This document shows positions 7,057-10,873 of a stretch of 10,873 bases of DNA, one piece after another. Numbering within the stretch: the stretch's first letter is position 1; each line of letters begins with the position of its first letter. The notes under the pieces are model-generated. The model was not told where the DNA came from, searched no databases, and saw only the letters and a list, made by a program, of their open reading frames with translations. Both the position numbers and the translations under genes were made by a program. The stretch comes from AWTP1-13 sp035253505 (lineage in GTDB: Bacteria > Pseudomonadota > Alphaproteobacteria > Rhizobiales > Hyphomicrobiaceae), in the NCBI GenBank assembly GCA_035253505.1, contig DATFCC010000409.1:1-10873 (forward strand), read 5' to 3'.

Positions 7057-7074
7057 CGATGGAGAGTTCCGCGA

Positions 7075-7956
7075 ATGACCAGGACCGTGCTTGGCTTTGT
7101 CGGCGGCAGCGGCCTTTATGACATACCCGCGCTCAAGGACGTCCACTGGCGGGACGTGGCATCGCCCTGGGGGCGGCCATCGGACCAGATCCTGTTCGCC
7201 GAGCTGGACGGGCTGCCGATCCGTTTTCTGCCCCGGCACGGCCGTGGACACAGGGTGCCGCCGTCGGCCATCGATTTCCGCGCCAACATCGATGCCTTGA
7301 AGCGCGCCGGCGTAACGGATCTGATCTCCGTCTCCGCCTGCGGGTCCCTCAAGGAGAAGCTGCCTCCAGGCCACTTCGTGCTGGTCGACCAGTTCATCGA
7401 CCGCACCTTCGCGCGTGAAAAAAGCTTCTTCGGGCCGGGGTGCGTGGCCCACGTCTCCATGGCCGATCCGGTCAGCCCGCTGCTGGGCGACTACGTGGAG
7501 GCCGCGGCCAAGTCGCAGAAGATCGCCTATACGCGCGGGGGCACCTACCTTGTCATGGAGGGCCCGCAGTTCTCGACGCGCGCGGAAAGCAACCTCTATC
7601 GGAGCTGGGGCTGCGACGTCATCGGCATGACCAACATGCCGGAAGCCAAGCTCGCGCGCGAGGCCGAGATCTGTTACGCGACGGTGGCGATGGTGACGGA
7701 TTACGACTGCTGGCACGACGATCACGCACACGTCGACGTCGCGGCTGTCATAAAAGTGCTGCACGAGAACGTCGACAAGGCGCACGGCCTGATCGAGCGC
7801 CTGGCGCGCGACTTTCCCCGCGAGCATCCGCCGTGCCCGATCGGCTCCGACCGCGCGCTGGACGTCGCCATCATCACGCCTCCCGGACAACGCGATCCAG
7901 CACTGCTGGCGAAGCTCGACGCCGTGGCCGGGCGTGTGCTGGGGAACGCCGCCTGA
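7075..7956 (+). CDS. mtnP: S-methyl-5'-thioadenosine phosphorylase
   Basis: This 293-residue cytosolic enzyme cleaves S-methyl-5'-thioadenosine with phosphate to adenine and 5-methylthioribose 1-phosphate, the first step in recycling the by-product of polyamine and homoserine-lactone synthesis. The sequence has the full set of family motifs: FVGGSGLYDI (8-17, phosphate-binding Ser12), Arg54-His55 and HGRGHRVPPS (55-64), SACGSL (87-92), MEGPQFSTRAES (161-172), GMTNMPEAKLAREAE (184-198) and TDYDCW (208-213), whose aspartates bind the adenine base. The length is as expected for the family. The ATG at 7075 has GGAGAG eight bases upstream and begins exactly where homology begins; longer in-frame starts lie inside the divergent epimerase gene. 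It is the only plus-strand gene here and no other methionine-salvage gene is adjacent. The call is highly confident. Confidence 0.96.
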   Translation: MTRTVLGFVGGSGLYDIPALKDVHWRDVASPWGRPSDQILFAELDGLPIRFLPRHGRGHRVPPSAIDFRANIDALKRAGVTDLISVSACGSLKEKLPPGHFVLVDQFIDRTFAREKSFFGPGCVAHVSMADPVSPLLGDYVEAAAKSQKIAYTRGGTYLVMEGPQFSTRAESNLYRSWGCDVIGMTNMPEAKLAREAEICYATVAMVTDYDCWHDDHAHVDVAAVIKVLHENVDKAHGLIERLARDFPREHPPCPIGSDRALDVAIITPPGQRDPALLAKLDAVAGRVLGNAA

Positions 7957-7984
7957 GGCCGGGCAGAGGACGGCGTGGGCCTCA
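7954..7984. terminator. Inverted repeat spanning two convergent stop codons (possible shared terminator)
   Basis: TGAGGCC (7954-7960) and GGCCTCA (7978-7984) are perfect seven-base arms around a 17-base loop. The first three bases of the left arm are the mtnP stop codon, and the last three bases of the right arm are the epimerase stop codon on the minus strand. Because the repeat is symmetric it would fold in both transcripts. There is no T-tract on either side, so it is not a standard intrinsic terminator; it may instead protect the 3' ends or slow polymerase. Confidence 0.4.
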
Positions 7985-8992
7985 CGCGACGCCATGATGG
8001 CTTCGGTACCAGGCGACGAACCGGCCGATCCCATCCTCGATGGTGGTGCGCGGGGCGAACCCGGTAACCTGCGACAGCCGCTCGACGTCGGCCCACGTGG
8101 CCGGTACGTCGCCCGGCTGCATCGGCAGGAAGTTCTTGCGCGCGGCACGGCCGAGCGCCCCTTCGATGGCGGCGATGAAGCGCTCCAGGGTGACCGGCGT
8201 GTGGTTGCCGACATTGTAGATGACATGGGGGGCATCCGAGATCGCGTCCCGATCCGAGCCCGCAGGCGGCAGGTCGATCAGGCGCACCAGCGCCTCGGTC
8301 ACGTCGTCGACGTAGGTGAAGTCCCGCTCCATCCGGCCGTGGTTGAACACGTCGATCGGCCGCCCGTCCAGGATCGCCTTGGTGAAGGCGTAGTAGGCCA
8401 TGTCGGGGCGCCCCCACGGGCCATAGACCGTGAAGAACCGCACGCCCGAGCAGGGGATGCCATAGAGGTGGGCATAGGTCTGCGCCATCAGCTCGTTGGC
8501 GCGCTTGGTGGCGCCGTAGAGCGAGACGGGCGCCCGCACCGGATCATCCTCGTGGAAGGGCACCTTGCTGTTGGCGCCATAGACCGAGCTTGATGAGGCG
8601 TAGATGAGATGCCGGACGGGGTGGGCGCGGCAGGCTTCCAGCACGCCGAGGAAACCGTCAAGGTTGGCGGCGACGTAGCTGCGCGGCGCCTCGATTGAGT
8701 GGCGGACGCCGGCTTGCGCCGCCAGATGAACCACGTAGTCGGGGCGGAAGCCGGCCCACAAGGCGCGCAAGCTCGCGTGGTCGGTGACATCCAGCTCGGA
8801 GAAAGCGAACCGGTCTTGCGCACCGATCTCGGCGAGGCGGGCCCGCTTGAGGCCGGCATCGTAGTAGCTGTTGAGATTGTCGAGGCCATGAACATGCGCG
8901 CCGCTGGCGAGAAGCTGCCGCGTCAGATGAAATCCGATGAAGCCGGCGGCGCCGGTGACGAGGATGCGCGGCGGGCCGGCGGATTCAGTCAT
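7982..8992 (-). CDS. UDP-glucuronate 4-epimerase-like SDR
   Basis: This 336-residue extended SDR most resembles the UDP-glucuronate 4-epimerases (LpsL/GAE type) that interconvert UDP-GlcA and UDP-GalA. Visible motifs are GAAGFIG (14-20), HLAAQAGVRHS (89-99), YASSSSVYG (131-139), the catalytic pair Tyr159/Lys163 in YGATK, RFFTVYGPWGRPDMA (185-199) and DFTYVDDV (224-231). GPWGRPDMA with the HLAAQAGVR segment separates this group from plain GalE enzymes. UDP-GalA is a common building block of alphaproteobacterial LPS and capsule. I chose the ATG at 8990-8992, where homology begins, with GAGGAG about 11 bases upstream. The cyclase-family gene ends 38 bases before it on the same strand, so the two are probably co-transcribed. 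There is no predicted signal peptide or membrane segment. The subfamily call is good but biochemically unproven. Confidence 0.9.
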   Translation of the reverse strand: MTESAGPPRILVTGAAGFIGFHLTRQLLASGAHVHGLDNLNSYYDAGLKRARLAEIGAQDRFAFSELDVTDHASLRALWAGFRPDYVVHLAAQAGVRHSIEAPRSYVAANLDGFLGVLEACRAHPVRHLIYASSSSVYGANSKVPFHEDDPVRAPVSLYGATKRANELMAQTYAHLYGIPCSGVRFFTVYGPWGRPDMAYYAFTKAILDGRPIDVFNHGRMERDFTYVDDVTEALVRLIDLPPAGSDRDAISDAPHVIYNVGNHTPVTLERFIAAIEGALGRAARKNFLPMQPGDVPATWADVERLSQVTGFAPRTTIEDGIGRFVAWYRSHHGVA

Positions 8993-9030
8993 GGCGCCTG
9001 CAACTCCTCTCTCTGCGCGGGCATGGCTCG

Positions 9031-9807
9031 TCACTCCTCGAGGATGGCGACAGCGCGCGTCCAGCCGGCGGATGCGGCTTTGATTTTCACCGGGAAGCAG
9101 GCGATCATGAACCCATCGGGCGGCAGCCCTTCGAGGTTGTGCAGCTTCTCGATATGGCAGTAGCCGATCTCGCGCCCGGCGCGATGTCCCTCCCAGATCA
9201 GCTTGGCGTTCCTCGTCTCCGCGTACCGCTTGGCCGTGTGGACGAACGGCGCATCCCATGACCACGCATCCGTGCCGGTAATCCTCACGCCCCGCGAGGT
9301 GAGGTAGAGGGTCGCCTCGCGGCCCATCCCGCAGCCCGTCGGCACGTAGTCGGGCTCGCCGTAGCGCCGGCCCGCCGACGTGTTGACGACGACGATCTCC
9401 AGCGGTTTGAGCTCGTGGTCGATCCGTTTGAGCTCGGCTTCGACGTCTGCCGCCGTGGCGACGTAGCCGTCGGCAAAGTGGCGGAAGTCGAGCTTCACGG
9501 CCGGCTGGAAGCACCACTCCAGCGGCACCTGGTCGATGCGCCATGCGGGCTTGCCGCCATCCATGGTCGAGGCGAAATGATAGGGCGCATCGAGGTGCGT
9601 GCCGTTGTGGGTCGAGATGTCGATCCGCTCGATGGCCCAGCCCTCGCCATCCGGCAGGTCGGCCGGTGTCAGCCCCGGAAAGAATGCGCATACGGCGGCA
9701 GCGCTCTGCTTGTGGTCGACGTAGGTGATCCTGGGCTCGTGCCCAGGCGGATCGGATGCGATGTCGCTCTGCAGGGGCACCGAGATGTCGACAATGCGGC
9801 GGGCCAT
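9031..9807 (-). CDS. Cyclase-family (kynurenine formamidase-like) metal-dependent hydrolase
   Basis: This 258-residue protein belongs to the cyclase family (Pfam Cyclase, PF04199), which includes bacterial kynurenine formamidase KynB and isatin hydrolase. The diagnostic metal site HNGTHLDAPYHF is at 67-78, with His67, His71 and Asp73 as expected metal ligands and His78 as a catalytic candidate. HIEKLHNLEGLPPDGF (218-233) matches the conserved C-terminal ENL segment, and Glu220 may complete the active site. It is longer than typical KynB (about 210 residues), nearer isatin hydrolase and other members that open cyclic amides or formamides, so I do not assign kynB. It has no signal peptide. The ATG at 9805-9807 has a good AGGTGA ribosome-binding site six bases upstream, and a plausible promoter lies at 9845-9873. 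It is followed by the UDP-GlcA epimerase gene, a partner with no obvious metabolic link. Confidence 0.9.
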   Translation of the reverse strand: MARRIVDISVPLQSDIASDPPGHEPRITYVDHKQSAAAVCAFFPGLTPADLPDGEGWAIERIDISTHNGTHLDAPYHFASTMDGGKPAWRIDQVPLEWCFQPAVKLDFRHFADGYVATAADVEAELKRIDHELKPLEIVVVNTSAGRRYGEPDYVPTGCGMGREATLYLTSRGVRITGTDAWSWDAPFVHTAKRYAETRNAKLIWEGHRAGREIGYCHIEKLHNLEGLPPDGFMIACFPVKIKAASAGWTRAVAILEE

Positions 9808-9844
9808 GCGGGGTCACCTCGCGCGTGGGGACAGGCGTGAGGCG

Positions 9845-9873
9845 ATTGTCCATCCGCCGGAGCCGCTTGTCAC
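9845..9873 (-). promoter_or_regulatory. Likely promoter for the cyclase/epimerase pair
   Basis: On the minus strand GTGACA (9868-9873) matches five of six bases of the -35 consensus, and GACAAT (9845-9850) matches four of six bases of the -10 consensus, with the ideal 17-base spacer. Transcription would start near 9838, giving a leader of about 30 bases that contains the AGGTGA ribosome-binding site. It lies in the 139-base gap after the efflux pump gene, where a promoter is expected. Confidence 0.45.
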
Positions 9874-9946
9874 GCGGGCAACTGTCCGGGCAACGAGCGT
9901 GCCGCCGGCGGGTACGCCGATAGACGTCCGGGGTGGCCGGGTCGGG

Positions 9947-10873
9947 CTATTCGGCGGGCTGCGGCGTCGCTGCCGTATCGTGTGCGCGGCGGCGCGTGCG
10001 CTCCGCGATCCAGCGGCAGAGCACGTAGAACACCGGCGTGAAGATCAACCCGAACAGGGTGACGCCGATCATGCCGGAGAACACGGTGGTGCCCAGCGTC
10101 TGGCGCAGCTCGGCGCCGGCACCGATCGCCCACACCAGCGGCACCACGCCGAAGATGAAGGCCAGCGACGTCATCAGGATCGGACGCAGGCGAAGGCGGG
10201 CGGCCTCCGCGGCGGCGGCCCAGCGATCGCGGCCCTGGTCTTCGAGCTGCCTGGCGAACTCCACGATCAGGATGGCGTTCTTGGCGGCAAGCCCGATCAG
10301 CACGATGAACCCGACCTGGGTCAGGATGTTGTTGTCCATCCCGCGCAGGATAACGCCGGTGATCGAGGCGATGAGGCACATGGGCACGATCAGGATGACC
10401 GCCAGCGGCAGCGTGAGGCTTTCGTACTGTGCGGCCAGCACCAGGAAGACGAACACCACCGCCAGGACGAAGGCGAACGCCGCCGTGTTGCCGGCGCGAA
10501 GCTGCTGGTAGGCAAGCGTGGTCCACTCGTAGCTGAAGCCGGGTGGTAGCGTCTCGGCGGCGAGCTTCTGCATGATCTGGATCGCCTGGCCCTGCGAGTA
10601 TCCAGGCGCGGGAGTACCATCAAGCTCGGCCGCCGCGTAGAGATTGTAGCGCGGCACACGATAGGGCCCGGAAATGTCGCGCACGGTGGTGAAGGAGGCC
10701 AGTGGCACCGTATCGCCGCTCGAGTTTCTTACCCGGATATTCAGCACGTCCTTGGGATCGAGCCGGTAGGCAGCATCGGCCTGCGCGGTGACGCGGAACA
10801 CGCGGCCGAGCAGGTTGAAGTCGTTGACGTAGGTGGAGCCGAGGTAGGTCTGCAGCGCCCCGAACACGTCGCC
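9947..10873 (-). CDS. RND efflux pump inner-membrane permease (AcrB/MexB, HAE1 type), C-terminal part
   Basis: The window holds the last 308 residues of a protein that is normally about 1,040 long; the N-terminal part lies beyond base 10873. It is the proton-driven permease of a tripartite drug efflux pump, working with a periplasmic adaptor and an outer-membrane channel. Visible are the end of the periplasmic porter/docking region (YLGSTYVNDFN, 10-20) and then five membrane helices at about 132-149, 154-176, 184-206, 231-251 and 261-287, equivalent to AcrB helices 8-12. The conserved GLAAKNAILIVEFA (194-207) and LRPILMTSLAFIFGVVPL (229-246) are characteristic. The charged tail ends at a TAG at 9947-9949. 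No substrate can be assigned from this part. The remaining pump genes are probably to the right of the window. The next gene starts 139 bases further on, with its own promoter candidate. Confidence 0.95.
   Translation of the reverse strand, partial: GDVFGALQTYLGSTYVNDFNLLGRVFRVTAQADAAYRLDPKDVLNIRVRNSSGDTVPLASFTTVRDISGPYRVPRYNLYAAAELDGTPAPGYSQGQAIQIMQKLAAETLPPGFSYEWTTLAYQQLRAGNTAAFAFVLAVVFVFLVLAAQYESLTLPLAVILIVPMCLIASITGVILRGMDNNILTQVGFIVLIGLAAKNAILIVEFARQLEDQGRDRWAAAAEAARLRLRPILMTSLAFIFGVVPLVWAIGAGAELRQTLGTTVFSGMIGVTLFGLIFTPVFYVLCRWIAERTRRRAHDTAATPQPAE

Larger units (their letters stand above)
6846..7074. other. Divergent intergenic region between the sugar cluster and mtnP
   Basis: These 229 bases should hold both promoters. 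On the minus strand a weak candidate is given separately. On the plus strand TAGAAT at 6923-6928 resembles a -10 box but has no matching -35 box 16-18 bases upstream, so I do not call an mtnP promoter. An eight-base palindrome ACTGCAGT lies at 6870-6877, and a 13-base palindrome lies just before the mtnP ribosome-binding site. No small gene with a convincing start and ribosome-binding site is visible here. Confidence 0.6.

Noticed and set aside
6625..7074. Long N-terminal extension of mtnP
   Set aside because: It is antisense to the epimerase gene, shows no homology, and MTA phosphorylases normally begin a few residues before the GGSGLY motif.
6922..8235. Open frame of 437 codons on the minus strand over mtnP
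   Set aside because: mtnP on the other strand has the complete motif set; this frame is a shadow.
8993..9853. Extension of the UDP-GlcA epimerase gene to a start near 9853
   Set aside because: The extra sequence lies over the cyclase gene in another frame and has no recognisable domain.
9906..9918. CCGCCGGCGG-type palindrome in the gap after the efflux pump gene as its terminator
   Set aside because: The arms meet with no loop and there is no T-tract, so a stable terminator hairpin is unlikely.

Overview
The window is GC-rich and densely coding, with every protein-coding gap under 250 bases. Gene content (sugar-nucleotide epimerases, an AcrB-type efflux pump, a Zn-dependent cyclase-family hydrolase, MTA phosphorylase) and protein style suggest a Gram-negative proteobacterium, most likely an alphaproteobacterium. 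That assignment is inference from composition and remembered family resemblance; there is no rRNA or other taxonomic marker here. I see no tRNA, CRISPR array, insertion sequence or phage gene.

Layout. Eight of the nine genes are on the minus strand, so the order below runs from the right edge. (1) 9947-10873: C-terminal third of an RND efflux pump permease, cut by the window edge. (2) 7982-9807: a probable two-gene operon, a cyclase/kynurenine-formamidase-like hydrolase followed by a UDP-glucuronate 4-epimerase-like SDR, with a plausible promoter at 9845-9873. (3) 7075-7956: the only plus-strand gene, S-methyl-5'-thioadenosine phosphorylase (mtnP), converging on the epimerase; an inverted repeat at 7954-7984 contains both stop codons. 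(4) 1-6845: a five-gene minus-strand cluster that looks like one operon: SDR epimerase, bifunctional nucleotidyltransferase/PfkB kinase, a second and less typical SDR, a 928-residue glycosyltransferase-like/methyltransferase-like fusion protein, and a HAD phosphatase running off the left edge.

How they may work together. The five-gene cluster has the parts of a pathway for making and attaching an activated sugar: a kinase and a nucleotidyltransferase in one chain (the two activities HldE uses to make ADP-heptose), a HAD phosphatase (the step that lies between those activities in heptose pathways), two NAD-dependent sugar epimerase/dehydratases, and a multi-domain protein that could transfer and methylate the sugar. 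The likely destination is a surface glycan such as LPS, O-antigen or capsule. The UDP-GlcA epimerase gene nearby fits the same theme but lies in a separate transcription unit.

Most notable are the inverted domain order of the kinase/nucleotidyltransferase (opposite to E. coli HldE) and the unusual three-module fusion protein. Neither substrate can be assigned from the sequence alone.
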